Below, piece by piece: positions 26,436 through 34,324 of a DNA stretch of 64,000 bases (positions within the stretch are counted from its first letter, which is position 1; every line of letters starts with the position of its first letter). The stretch lies in assembly GCA_041396045.1 (NCBI GenBank), contig JAWKZI010000003.1:124001-188000 (forward strand), given 5' to 3'. The notes under the pieces are model-generated. The model worked only from the letters and a program-made list of their open reading frames with translations. It was not told the DNA's origin and did no database searches. Source of the DNA: SHZI01 sp041396045 (lineage in GTDB: Bacteria > Pseudomonadota > Gammaproteobacteria > Steroidobacterales > GCA-2729495). A program made the position numbers and the translations under genes.

Positions 26436-27119
26436 TCAGCGCTTTCCCAAAATTTCCCAGCCGGCAGCGCTGGCGGCTTGCCGCAATTGCTTGTCGGGAC
26501 GTACGGCAACCGGATGTCCGACTGCACGCAATAGCGGCAGGTCATACGCCGAATCGGCGTAGGCATACACGTCTTGCAGCGGGATGCCCAGTTCTGCGCA
26601 CATGGCGCTGGCGAGTTGTTGCTTGGTCTCGCCGAACGGATGTACCAGCGGCGGATGGCGCAGGAATATTCCATCTGCAGCAGCAAGGCGGGTACCCGTA
26701 ACCCTGTGCGGCAACTGCTCCCGGAATTTCTGCGAATCGCAATTGCCAGCCAACACGATAGCGATGGCTTCCGCCAGAAACTGTGGCGTACCAGACATCA
26801 ACACCACCCGGTCTCCTGCTGCCTGATGCTGTCGCAATCGCTGCACCGCCGGCCAGTACCACCAGTACGGAGCGGCACCTTGTACCCATGTCGAGGTCCA
26901 CTGCTCTACAGCGGCACAATTGAGGCCGGCCAGATAAGCCTTGTTCTTCTTCATGGTATGGCGGCCATAGTCGGTGACATGGCGCAGGCTGAAGGCCAGA
27001 AAGGCCAGCAGCTGGGGGGGCCTCAACCAGCCTCCTCGCAGCAGGCCGGCAAACAGTCGCCGCTCGGTACTGGCACCGGCAACCAGGGTACCGTCGATGT
27101 CAAAAATTACCAGCGCCAA
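26436..27119 (-). CDS. HAD-IB family phosphatase (PgpC/SerB-like)
   Basis: HAD-superfamily phosphatase of about 227 residues. Motif I is VIFDIDGTLV with nucleophile and acid-base aspartates at its start. Motif II is VVLMSGTPQF, followed by a conserved lysine (FGETKQQLA) and motif III AYADSAYDLPLLRAVG. The cap resembles HAD-IB enzymes such as phosphoserine phosphatase and the lipid phosphatase PgpC. It starts 2 bp after the CDP-alcohol phosphatidyltransferase, so a phosphatidylglycerophosphate phosphatase role is attractive but unproven. No ATG is present upstream of motif I; TTG 27119 is the likely start, read by translational coupling. Confidence 0.8.
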   Translation of the reverse strand: MALVIFDIDGTLVAGASTERRLFAGLLRGGWLRPPQLLAFLAFSLRHVTDYGRHTMKKNKAYLAGLNCAAVEQWTSTWVQGAAPYWWYWPAVQRLRQHQAAGDRVVLMSGTPQFLAEAIAIVLAGNCDSQKFREQLPHRVTGTRLAAADGIFLRHPPLVHPFGETKQQLASAMCAELGIPLQDVYAYADSAYDLPLLRAVGHPVAVRPDKQLRQAASAAGWEILGKR

Positions 27120-27121
27120 GC

Positions 27122-27766
27122 CTACTGGCCGGTAACCCCGGGGCGAACAAGGCTGCCAAGTATGGTTCGGCGTTCGGTGTATACGAACTCCACTATCACC
27201 GGAAGACCCCGGATGACGCACACCAGAACAGCCAGGAGCACCAGCAAGGAACCGATAACTGTTGCACCTTGGCCGTACTCCTGCCAAAGGACCGGTGCGA
27301 TCGTCGGCAGCGGCTGCATCAGCAGTAACCAGCAAAAGGTTGTCGCTTTGAGTACGGCATAGAACGCTCGCATGAAACGGCCGGCCACCAGCCATTTCCC
27401 CACTGGCGTCTCCATGAACTGAAACGGACTTTCCCGCCGATTGCTGGTCTGACTGGCTCGAATGGCATCCACTATCGTGCCGCGAACAACAAATACCAGC
27501 GGCACCCAGACGGGGACAATATGCAGGTGAGCCAGCACCACCCACATGCTGAGTTCGACGATGCGGTCGCCCGCAATATCGAACATGGCGCCGAACTGGC
27601 TGGTCTCATTCAGGCGACGGGCAACATAGCCATCCAGGCCATCGGTTACGAACACCAGAATCAGCAGCGGGACATTGAATAGCTGCAGCACCCCGGGTGG
27701 TTGATAGGCGATGGCAATGACAACAACGAGCAGCAGCAGGCGACTCAGGGTGATCAGGTTTGCCAT
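27122..27766 (-). CDS. CDP-alcohol phosphatidyltransferase
   Basis: Integral membrane phospholipid synthase of 214 residues. The family signature DGLDGYVARRLNETSQFGAMFDIAGD near residues 43-68 provides the aspartates that bind Mg2+ and CDP-diacylglycerol. Four or more hydrophobic helices are evident. The family includes PgsA, phosphatidylserine synthase and phosphatidylinositol-phosphate synthases; the acceptor alcohol cannot be read from sequence. Close coupling to a HAD phosphatase suggests a two-step pathway such as phosphatidylglycerol via its phosphate. The gene lies 7 bp after the sigma-54 activator stop, so all three minus-strand genes may be cotranscribed. Confidence 0.87.
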   Translation of the reverse strand: MANLITLSRLLLLVVVIAIAYQPPGVLQLFNVPLLILVFVTDGLDGYVARRLNETSQFGAMFDIAGDRIVELSMWVVLAHLHIVPVWVPLVFVVRGTIVDAIRASQTSNRRESPFQFMETPVGKWLVAGRFMRAFYAVLKATTFCWLLLMQPLPTIAPVLWQEYGQGATVIGSLLVLLAVLVCVIRGLPVIVEFVYTERRTILGSLVRPGVTGQ

Positions 27767-27773
27767 GCCGGGA

Positions 27774-29600
27774 TTATACGGGCTGGCCCGGCCGTCTGAT
27801 CTTCAGGCTTTTCATCCGGTCCGATAGCGTGGATGGACGCATACCCAGTAATTCGGCGGCCCCACCCTGACCGGAGATGCGCCAGGATGCCGCTTCGAGG
27901 GCGGCCACAAGATTGCTACGCTGCCGCTCCCGCATCTGGGCATCGGTGAGTATGGTCGTGCCACCAGGGTCTTGCGCACCATCCGGTGCCGGGTTGCCTG
28001 GTGGCCGGGTTTCGGTATCTGACCTCGGGGCGATCTGCGGCAAATCGAGACGCAGGGTATCGCCCGTTGAAAGTATGACGGCCCGCTCAATCACATTTTT
28101 CAACTCTCGCACATTGCCCGGCCAGGTATAGCGCTGCAACGCTTCGACCTGCGCCTGGGTAAAGGACGGGCACGACCGGCCAAACTCACGACTGACCTGG
28201 GCGAGAAAATGTACGGCCAGCTGGACGACGTCGGCTGCGCGGCGCCGCAGGGGGGGTACATGAACGGGAAATACGCCAAGCCGGTAGTAGAGATCTTCCC
28301 GGAACAATCCTGCCTCCACGGCCTTTTCCAGATTCTTGTTGGTGGCGGCGATGACCCGCACATCTACAACGCGAGTGGCATCGTCGCCGACACGCTCGAA
28401 CTCCCGCTCCTGAAGCACCCGCAACAGCTTGCCCTGAAGGGCCAGCGGAATCTCTCCGACTTCGTCGAGAAATATCGTACCGCCGTCGGCCAGTTGAAAG
28501 CGGCCCACCCGGTCGCGATGGGCGCCCGTAAATGCACCGCGAACATGGCCGAAGAACTCGCTTTCGAACAATTCATCAGGAATCGACGCGCAGTTGACCT
28601 TGACCAATGGCCCATCCGCCCGGCTGCTGCGCGAGTGAATCGCGTGGGCCACAAGCTCCTTGCCGGTACCGGTTTCACCGACGATCAGTACACTTGCCGG
28701 CGTATCGGCCACGGCCTCTATCCGGGCAAGCATCGCGTGCAGTGCCGGACTGTCGCCGACAATACGACCGAGGTTCATCGACACCCGCACCTCTTCGCGC
28801 AGGTAATCACGCTCCCGTTCCAGCTCTTCCTTGAGTCGTGCGATTTCGCCGTAGGCTTCCTTGAGACGTGCTTCGGCCCGATTACGCTCGGTAACGTCGA
28901 TACTGGCGACCAGCGACCGGATGACCGAGTTGCGCGCGTCCCGCTCGGTGCGCGACGACATCAGTACGTCACGCACCTCGCCACTGCGCGTCACCATTTG
29001 TCGCGGCTCATTCTCGATGTCGCCGCGATTGATGATCTCGCGCAAGCGGCCGACCAGTGGCTGTCTGGAGACCGCACTCATGAAGTCCAGAATCGACCTG
29101 CCCAACACCTCGTTGCGCGAATAACCCAGCGTCTGCAGCCAGTGATCGCTGATGTCGGTCAACCGTCCATCTTCGTCAATCGTATGCAGCATCGCTGGCG
29201 TGGACTGGTAGAGATCACGGTAGCGGCGTTCCAGCCGGGCACGATCCGAGAGTTCCGTAAACACGGACAGCGAATACAGGAACCTGCCGTCTGTGTCGTA
29301 CTCCGCAAGGCTGGTGGCCAGCAGTTCAAGAATCTGGCCGGTGGGCGTCACAATCTCGACGGGCACGTTTTCCAGCCGCCCCGTCCGGCGTATGCGCGGT
29401 CGCAACTCATCGCGAATCCGGGATGCAGCGGCCTCGGTCGCGATGTCCTCCGGTCGCCGGCCCCGCAAGGCCGACAGGGTATGTCCGGTTCGGCTGACCC
29501 ATGCATCGCTAACGTCCAGGAAGCACCCCTCGGGATCCAGCAGCGCAGCGACTACCGGAATCCGGCGGAAAATTGCGTGGTAAATGTCAGTCTCCGGCAT
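27774..29600 (-). CDS. PAS-PAS sigma-54-dependent activator
   Basis: Bacterial enhancer-binding protein of 608 residues from ATG 29600 (a GTG at 29615 adds five residues). Two PAS domains occupy about 5-120 and 125-240 (IDEDGRLTDISDHWLQTLGYSRNEVLGRSILDFM), then a coiled-coil linker (KEAYGEIARLKEELERERDYLREEV). The AAA+ core has Walker A GETGTGKE, the sigma-54-contact loop GAFTGA and Walker B GGTIFLDEVGEI. The C-terminal Fis-type helix-turn-helix ends RPSTLSDRMKSLKIRRP. PAS input suggests control by a small ligand, haem or redox state. It is divergent from a strong sigma-54 promoter 109 bp away that drives a noncoding transcript, which is its obvious target. Confidence 0.93.
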   Translation of the reverse strand: MPETDIYHAIFRRIPVVAALLDPEGCFLDVSDAWVSRTGHTLSALRGRRPEDIATEAAASRIRDELRPRIRRTGRLENVPVEIVTPTGQILELLATSLAEYDTDGRFLYSLSVFTELSDRARLERRYRDLYQSTPAMLHTIDEDGRLTDISDHWLQTLGYSRNEVLGRSILDFMSAVSRQPLVGRLREIINRGDIENEPRQMVTRSGEVRDVLMSSRTERDARNSVIRSLVASIDVTERNRAEARLKEAYGEIARLKEELERERDYLREEVRVSMNLGRIVGDSPALHAMLARIEAVADTPASVLIVGETGTGKELVAHAIHSRSSRADGPLVKVNCASIPDELFESEFFGHVRGAFTGAHRDRVGRFQLADGGTIFLDEVGEIPLALQGKLLRVLQEREFERVGDDATRVVDVRVIAATNKNLEKAVEAGLFREDLYYRLGVFPVHVPPLRRRAADVVQLAVHFLAQVSREFGRSCPSFTQAQVEALQRYTWPGNVRELKNVIERAVILSTGDTLRLDLPQIAPRSDTETRPPGNPAPDGAQDPGGTTILTDAQMRERQRSNLVAALEAASWRISGQGGAAELLGMRPSTLSDRMKSLKIRRPGQPV

Positions 29601-29618
29601 GGCGACAGAGTACACGGA

Positions 29619-29668
29619 TTCCCGTGATACAGGCTCACAGCTTTCCGTGACTACCGATTTTCCGTGAC
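29619..29668. promoter_or_regulatory. three upstream activator-like repeats
   Basis: TTCCCGTGAT (29619-29628), TTTCCGTGAC (29642-29651) and TTTCCGTGAC (29659-29668) are repeated in the same orientation. The first is also part of an inverted CACGG-N4-CCGTG. They lie about 70-117 bp upstream of the predicted sigma-54 start site, the normal distance for enhancer-binding-protein sites. Confidence 0.6.
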
Positions 29669-29708
29669 CTCGAATGCGCGTAAGCTATTGTTTTTAATAG
29701 CACGATAG

Positions 29709-29725
29709 TTGGCACGCCCCGTGCA
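29709..29725 (+). promoter_or_regulatory. sigma-54 promoter (-24/-12)
   Basis: TTGGCACG-CCCC-GTGCA matches the consensus TTGGCACG-N4-TTGCW with one mismatch, and the essential GG and GC are correctly spaced (29711-29712 and 29723-29724). Transcription should begin near 29736 on the plus strand. No protein gene lies downstream on that strand before 39.4 kb. Confidence 0.8.
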
Positions 29726-29735
29726 TTGCTCGTAA

Positions 29736-29956
29736 TATCAAGTGCTTTCTGCGGCGCCATAACCCCACTTCCCCTGCTATGGGCGCTACAGATGGACGGT
29801 CAGGCCCAAGCTTTAGGGCCGACGGGACGGGCGCAGCGCTGGCCAGGCCAGTATCCGCCAAGCCTTGGCAAGAGCCGGGATCCGATCCCCCCACGGATCC
29901 TGGCGCTGAAGAGCCCCGGCTGGAGCAATGCGCTCGGCCCGCGGGCTCTTTTTTTT
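29736..29956 (+). ncRNA. predicted sigma-54-dependent small RNA, about 220 nt
   Basis: Between the sigma-54 promoter and a strong intrinsic terminator lies a roughly 220-nt segment without a convincing reading frame but with many hairpins. GCGCCATA (29754-29761) pairs with a TATGGGCGC segment (29779-29787, one bulge) around a 16-nt loop that holds two CCCC tracts. GGCCC and GGGCC pair near 29802-29820. GGATCCG and CGGATCC enclose a loop with CCCCCC at 29879-29901. CAGCGC and GCGCTG can pair at long range. Such C-rich loops resemble regulatory RNAs that pair with G-rich ribosome-binding sites. The layout (activator gene, enhancer repeats, sigma-54 promoter, RNA) parallels CbrB-CrcZ and GlrR-GlmY, but I do not recognise the sequence as either. 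Confidence 0.6.
29909..29956 (+). terminator. intrinsic terminator of the predicted small RNA
   Basis: AAGAGCCC (29909-29916) pairs with GGGCTCTT (29943-29950), the inner bases extend the stem partly, and a run of eight T (29949-29956) follows. Confidence 0.85.
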
Positions 29957-30035
29957 CATTCGCGGGACTCCGGTGAAGCCAGCCGGGAGATTGGGCAAGA
30001 CGAAAGAGCCATTGGCCGTCGCCGTGTTTAGCGCG

Positions 30036-30185
30036 GCGGCGGGGGTGTGGGGGGGGTTTGTGAGCGGGCCCGGGTTCGCTACGGCCATCCATGGCCTTCG
30101 CTCTCTTAACTCGGACTGGCGGCGGGCTATCCTGCCCGCTTGGTCCTGCAAACCCGTCGACCAACCCCCCGCACACCCCAGCCGC
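30036..30185. repeat. inverted-repeat element A
   Basis: A 150-bp element with 23-bp ends: 30036-30058 is inverted at 30163-30185 with two mismatches (G-rich GTGTGGGGG against CCCCCGCACAC). Inside are small palindromes GGCCAT-CC-ATGGCC (near 30083) and GCGGGC-TATCCT-GCCCGC (near 30123). The same interior motif types, in opposite orientation, occur in element B. No transposase is present. It may be a non-autonomous or REP-like intergenic repeat. Confidence 0.65.
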
Positions 30186-30222
30186 TATTCACTGTCGTCG
30201 TGCTTCCGGCTACGAACGATGT

Positions 30223-30374
30223 GCGGCGTGTCGGGGTCGGGGAGGTCTGTGTCGGGCTCTGCGCGCCGAGCGAGCCATGGATGGCTCTTGAGCGAGGCGC
30301 GCTTGATTCGAGGGCGGACAGGATGTCCGACCGAAGATTGCCCGACACAGACCTCCCCGACCCCGACACGCCGC
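30223..30374. repeat. inverted-repeat element B with 35-bp perfect arms
   Basis: The arms 30223-30257 and 30340-30374 are perfect 35-bp inverted copies. Between them are GCGCGCC/GGCGCGC, GAGCCAT-GG-ATGGCTC and CGGACA-GGA-TGTCCG palindromes. Transcribed, the whole unit would fold into a very stable cruciform-like structure. It lies 34 bp beyond the ppiC stop and could end or protect the nar transcript. It is structurally related to element A in inverse orientation. Confidence 0.8.
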
Positions 30375-30408
30375 CGTGACAACGCCGGATAGCAAGTCCG
30401 ATCGGCTT

Positions 30409-31263
30409 CTATTGCACCAGCGGATTGGTGGCAGCATCGAGATCGATGCCTTCGATATCGTGATCGGCAGCCAGCAGTCGAATGTACTGGCTGATTGCCC
30501 GACGTCGCACATGCTCGTGCAAATACTCGGCAATTCTTTCGCGACAGTTTTCGAAGCTGAGTTGTTCACCGGCAAATCGCGCATGGATCAGCACGACATG
30601 AAAGCCGTAACGGGTTTCGACAGGATATTCGGGCACGATGCCGGTCGCCAACCTCGATAGCGCCTTTTCAAACTCCGGAGCAGTCTGTCCCCGCCCGATC
30701 ATGCCCAGATAGCCGCCATCCTCACGCGACGGGCAGCTCGACTTTTCCCGCGCCAGTTCCAGAAAGCGCTGCGGCTCCTGACGCAGGATCGCCGACAACT
30801 CCATGGCGACTTTCCTTGCAGTAGCGCGAATTTCGGCATCGTCCGGCGGTGCCGGAATCAGGATATGCGAAACCTCGTGCCGGTCGGCCGTGCGCATGCG
30901 GTCCGGATTGGAATCATAGTAGCGCCTGCAGTTGGCCTCGGTCGGTTCCGGAACGACAACGAAGCGGTCAATGAGTATCCGTATGCGCGCTTCATCCAGT
31001 GCCTCGTCTGCCGCCTCCGTCTTGCCGGATCCACCGTCAACAATTCCCTGGCGACTGGCCTCGGCCAGCAACAACTCGCGTATGGTCAGCGCCTGTGCCG
31101 CACGCCGGCGGGCATCAACCAGACTGCCTGCCGGGTGATACTGGACCTCACGGTCGATTTCGGCCAGATCGATAACCCGGTTGTTCACCCTGATCCGTAT
31201 TGCTGCTTCCGGAAGACCGGAAGCAGCCACCGGCTCACTCACATCCAGCGTTTCGCGATCCAT
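30409..31263 (-). CDS. parvulin-type peptidyl-prolyl isomerase (NifM-like) of the nar operon
   Basis: A 284-residue folding factor. The C-terminal two thirds form a PpiC/parvulin domain: HEVSHILIPAPPDD, then SCPSREDGGYLGMIGRGQTAPEFEKALSRLATGIVPEYPVETRYGFHVVLIHAR. The N-terminal part resembles SurA/NifM-like chaperone helices. I see no signal peptide, so it is probably cytoplasmic. It lies 20 bp after narI on the same strand. A NifM-like isomerase at the end of nar operons is known from other denitrifiers and is presumed to help fold nitrate reductase or its partners. Confidence 0.88.
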   Translation of the reverse strand: MDRETLDVSEPVAASGLPEAAIRIRVNNRVIDLAEIDREVQYHPAGSLVDARRRAAQALTIRELLLAEASRQGIVDGGSGKTEAADEALDEARIRILIDRFVVVPEPTEANCRRYYDSNPDRMRTADRHEVSHILIPAPPDDAEIRATARKVAMELSAILRQEPQRFLELAREKSSCPSREDGGYLGMIGRGQTAPEFEKALSRLATGIVPEYPVETRYGFHVVLIHARFAGEQLSFENCRERIAEYLHEHVRRRAISQYIRLLAADHDIEGIDLDAATNPLVQ

Positions 31264-31283
31264 TCAGATACCTGCTTGCCGGT

Positions 31284-31970
31284 TCAATGTTGTCGCACAA
31301 CCTGGTAGCTACGCCGCGTATAAGCCCAGGGCCAACTCCAGACATGCACCAATCTGCTGAACGGGAACGACGTGAACATGATCATGCCGAGAAAGATGTG
31401 GGTCTTGTAGGGCCAGGCCACGCCATTCAGGAACTCGTGGGCGCCAGACCTGAAGGTCACAATATGCTGCGCCCAATGGGCAAGCTGCTGCATCGTTTGC
31501 CCATCAAGATGGCCGGTCGACACGATGATCGTACCCAGCCCGGTCACCAGTTGCAGCCAGATCAGACAGATGATGAAGGTATCCATCGCCGCACTGTTGA
31601 TGCGTACTGCAGGAACAAACAGGCGCCGCCATAGCAAGTACGTTATGCCGTACAGGCAAAGCAAGCCGAAGATTCCGCCGGCGATCATTGCCGCCAACTG
31701 CTTCACAGAAGCAGTTAGCCCGAAGGCCTCGTACAACCAACTGGGCGTCAGCAGCCCAACCAGGTGACCAAAGAAGAGCAGCAAGATGCCCACATGAAAG
31801 GCCACGCTCGCATGGCGGAATGTGGCCGAGCGCGGTGTCAGCATCTGACTCGACATCGCTCGCCATGTGTACTGGCCGCGCTCGAAGCGCAACAGCGAGC
31901 CAAAGATAAAAATCGTTCCGGCAATATAGGGATACACGCCGAACAACAGTTGATTGATGAAGTTTTCCAC
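31284..31970 (-). CDS. narI: respiratory nitrate reductase gamma subunit (cytochrome b)
   Basis: Integral membrane subunit of 228 residues that oxidises quinol and passes electrons through two b haems to NarH. Five hydrophobic helices are visible. The haem histidines lie in FRHASVAFHVGILLLFFGHLVG and in the C-terminal HIFLGMIMFTSFPFSRLVHVWS. The start MENFINQLLFGVYPYIAGTIFIFGSLLRF is typical. It follows narJ by 6 bp and precedes ppiC. Length matches the family. Confidence 0.97.
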   Translation of the reverse strand: MENFINQLLFGVYPYIAGTIFIFGSLLRFERGQYTWRAMSSQMLTPRSATFRHASVAFHVGILLLFFGHLVGLLTPSWLYEAFGLTASVKQLAAMIAGGIFGLLCLYGITYLLWRRLFVPAVRINSAAMDTFIICLIWLQLVTGLGTIIVSTGHLDGQTMQQLAHWAQHIVTFRSGAHEFLNGVAWPYKTHIFLGMIMFTSFPFSRLVHVWSWPWAYTRRSYQVVRQH

Positions 31971-31976
31971 GCTGCC

Positions 31977-32741
31977 CTACCTTCGATTAGTGGCCTCGGT
32001 ACCGGCCGGTACCGCGGCCGGATTCTCTACACGCACCGCGATCCCGGCATCAACAATCGGATTCCGGGGTAACGGGCGATCCGCACTGCAACCGCCTGCA
32101 GGATCCTTGTTGCCCATGAACGAAACCTGCTCCTCCTGCCAGATGTCGTCCATACGTTCGATCGTTTCGTCAGGACCCTCTGCTGCCACCCTCCGCTTCA
32201 GCGCATCAGCATCGGGTGGACTGCCCACCACTGCCTCCAGTGCAGAAAAAAGCAGTGCATAGTCCGATTTTCGCTCGGCAAGGCGCGCGCCCAGGAGCAC
32301 GACAACCCCCATGGCATCGCCGAGCAACTCCTGCGTCTCCGGACGGGGCCGCGTGGACAGATACTCCAGCATCAACGGCAGATAGTCCGGCAGTTCGCGG
32401 GCATCGAGTTCCAGCCCGCCGTCGCGATACAGTTCCAGCAGATCCACCATGGCCTGACCGCGATCGCGCGATTCGCCGTGGACATGCTCGAACAGATGCA
32501 GTGACAGCGCGCGACCACGATCGAACAAGGCCACGTACTCTTCCTGCACTTCAGTTATCGGTCGTGCAGCAATACTGCACATGTACGTTGCAAGCTGTTC
32601 AGTCAACGTTGGCGAGAACCACTCTTCTGCACGCAACACATCGATCATTTGTGGTACGGCATCAAGCAGCGATTGCTCCGGATAGGCCATCAGACGGGCC
32701 AGTACGCGCAATGTACGCGACCCATCCATCAGCCGCGCCAC
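31977..32741 (-). CDS. narJ: nitrate reductase molybdenum cofactor assembly chaperone
   Basis: Cytoplasmic TorD/NarJ-family chaperone of 254 residues needed to insert the molybdenum cofactor into NarG before membrane attachment. LARLMAYPEQSLLDAVPQM, EEYVALFDRGRALSLHLFEHVHGESRDRGQAMVDLLELYR and ELPDYLPLMLEYLS are the family landmarks. The C-terminal 40 residues after MDDIWQEEQVSFMG are variable. The gene overlaps the end of narH by 13 bp, indicating translational coupling, and narI follows. Confidence 0.95.
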   Translation of the reverse strand: MARLMDGSRTLRVLARLMAYPEQSLLDAVPQMIDVLRAEEWFSPTLTEQLATYMCSIAARPITEVQEEYVALFDRGRALSLHLFEHVHGESRDRGQAMVDLLELYRDGGLELDARELPDYLPLMLEYLSTRPRPETQELLGDAMGVVVLLGARLAERKSDYALLFSALEAVVGSPPDADALKRRVAAEGPDETIERMDDIWQEEQVSFMGNKDPAGGCSADRPLPRNPIVDAGIAVRVENPAAVPAGTEATNRR

Positions 32742-34324
32742 GCCGTGTTTTCTGGTTCCTTGGCCGTCTGGCTGTCACTGGCTGGCTCGACACGGATCGG
32801 GAAGAACTTTCGTCGGCTGTTGGCCTTGCCGCCAAACACATCGGCATTGGACTGGCCCGTATAGTCGCAGCCGCTGCCGAAGGTGAATCCGCAACCACCG
32901 CGCTCACTGAAGCCGTCGTAGATGGAATTCGCATATTCACGCTTGTTGGTCGGAATGACAAAACGATCTTCGTAGTCTGCAATGGCCATGTAGCGATACA
33001 TATCCTCGACCATCTCGACAGTCATGCCGACCCGCCCCAGAACCTGCGTACGCTCCTCACCGTCCACATGCCGACCGCGCATGAAAGCACGCATTGCCAG
33101 CATACGCTCTAGCGCCAGAACAATCGGCTGCTCTTCACCAGCGGTCAACAGGTTCGCCAGGTAGCGCACCGGAATCCGTAGTGCGTCTACATCGGGAATC
33201 TCGCCGTTGTAGCCGATCTTGCCGGCTTCGGCCGCCGACTGTATGGGCGACAGGGGTGGGCAATACCAGACCATCGGCAGCGTGCGGTACTCTGGATGCA
33301 GCGGAAAGGCCACCTTCCACTCAACCGCCATTTTGTATACCGGCGACGCCCTGGCGGCCACCAGCCAATCCTCCGGAATACCCTGCAGGCGAGCTTCCGC
33401 AATAACCTCCGGATCATACGGGTCCAGAAATATATCGAGCTGTGCCTGGTAAAGATCCTGTTCGTTGGCAGTACTGGCGGCCTCGGCGATGCGATCCGCG
33501 TCGTACAGCATGACTCCCAGATAGCGTATCCGGCCGACACAGGTTTCCGAACATACCGTCGGCTGGCCGACTTCAATACGCGGATAACAGAACGTGCATT
33601 TCTCCGACTTTCCGGATTTCCAGTTGTAGTAAATCTTCTTGTACGGGCAGCCGGACACGCACATGCGCCAGCCGCGACACTTGTCCTGGTCGATCAGCAC
33701 AATGCCGTCTTCTTCGCGCTTGTAGATCGCTCCCGAGGGACACGCGGCAACGCACGTGGGGTTCAGGCAGTGCTCGCAAAGTCGCGGCAGATACATCATG
33801 AATGTATTTTCAAACTGCCCGTAGATATCTTTCTGCACACCTTCGAAGTTGTAGTCTTTGGACCGGTGCTTGAATTCGGTTCCGAGAATCTCTTCCCAGT
33901 TGGGACCCCATTCGATTTTTTCCATCCGCTTGCCGGAAACGACCGAGCGTGGCCTCGCCGTCGGCATCGTCTTGGCATCCGGGGCCGCCTGCATATGCTG
34001 GTAGTCGTAATCCCAGGGCTCGTAGTAGTCGTCAATGGACGGCATGTCGGGGTTGGCAAAAATATTTGCCAGGACTCTCCAGCGCCCTCCAATCCTGGGC
34101 TTGAGGCGGCCCTTGGTATCCCGCACCCAGCCACCATTCCAGCGATCCTGGTTCTCCCATTCCTTCGGATAGCCAATGCCGGGTTTGGTTTCAACGTTGT
34201 TGAACCACGCGTAGTGCATCCCTTCACGTGATGTCCACACGTTCTTGCAGGTAACGGAGCACGTGTGACAGCCAATGCACTTGTCCAGGTTCAGCACCTT
34301 GCCGATCTGTGCGCGAATTTTCAT
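32729..34324 (-). CDS. narH: respiratory nitrate reductase beta subunit
   Basis: Iron-sulfur subunit of 531 residues carrying three 4Fe-4S and one 3Fe-4S cluster between NarI and NarG. Cysteine groups are DKCIGCHTCSVTCKNVW at the N-terminus, CEHCLNPTCVAACPSGAIY, CRGWRMCVSGCPYKKIYY (tryptophan replacing the fourth ligand, as expected for the 3Fe cluster) and KCTFCYPRIEVGQPTVCSETC. It overlaps narG by 4 bp (ATGA) and narJ by 13 bp. A C-terminal tail after the conserved CGFTFGSG region is longer and charged. Confidence 0.98.
   Translation of the reverse strand: MKIRAQIGKVLNLDKCIGCHTCSVTCKNVWTSREGMHYAWFNNVETKPGIGYPKEWENQDRWNGGWVRDTKGRLKPRIGGRWRVLANIFANPDMPSIDDYYEPWDYDYQHMQAAPDAKTMPTARPRSVVSGKRMEKIEWGPNWEEILGTEFKHRSKDYNFEGVQKDIYGQFENTFMMYLPRLCEHCLNPTCVAACPSGAIYKREEDGIVLIDQDKCRGWRMCVSGCPYKKIYYNWKSGKSEKCTFCYPRIEVGQPTVCSETCVGRIRYLGVMLYDADRIAEAASTANEQDLYQAQLDIFLDPYDPEVIAEARLQGIPEDWLVAARASPVYKMAVEWKVAFPLHPEYRTLPMVWYCPPLSPIQSAAEAGKIGYNGEIPDVDALRIPVRYLANLLTAGEEQPIVLALERMLAMRAFMRGRHVDGEERTQVLGRVGMTVEMVEDMYRYMAIADYEDRFVIPTNKREYANSIYDGFSERGGCGFTFGSGCDYTGQSNADVFGGKANSRRKFFPIRVEPASDSQTAKEPENTAWRG

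Noticed and set aside
28209..29627. A 472-residue open frame on the plus strand antisense to the sigma-54 activator
   Set aside because: It mirrors the activator gene, has no recognisable motif, and the minus-strand protein has full family conservation; long antisense frames are common in GC-rich DNA.
29779..29976. Short plus-strand frame (65 codons) inside the predicted small RNA
   Set aside because: It has no ribosome site, runs through the intrinsic terminator and encodes low-complexity Pro/Gly/Arg sequence; I treat the segment as noncoding.
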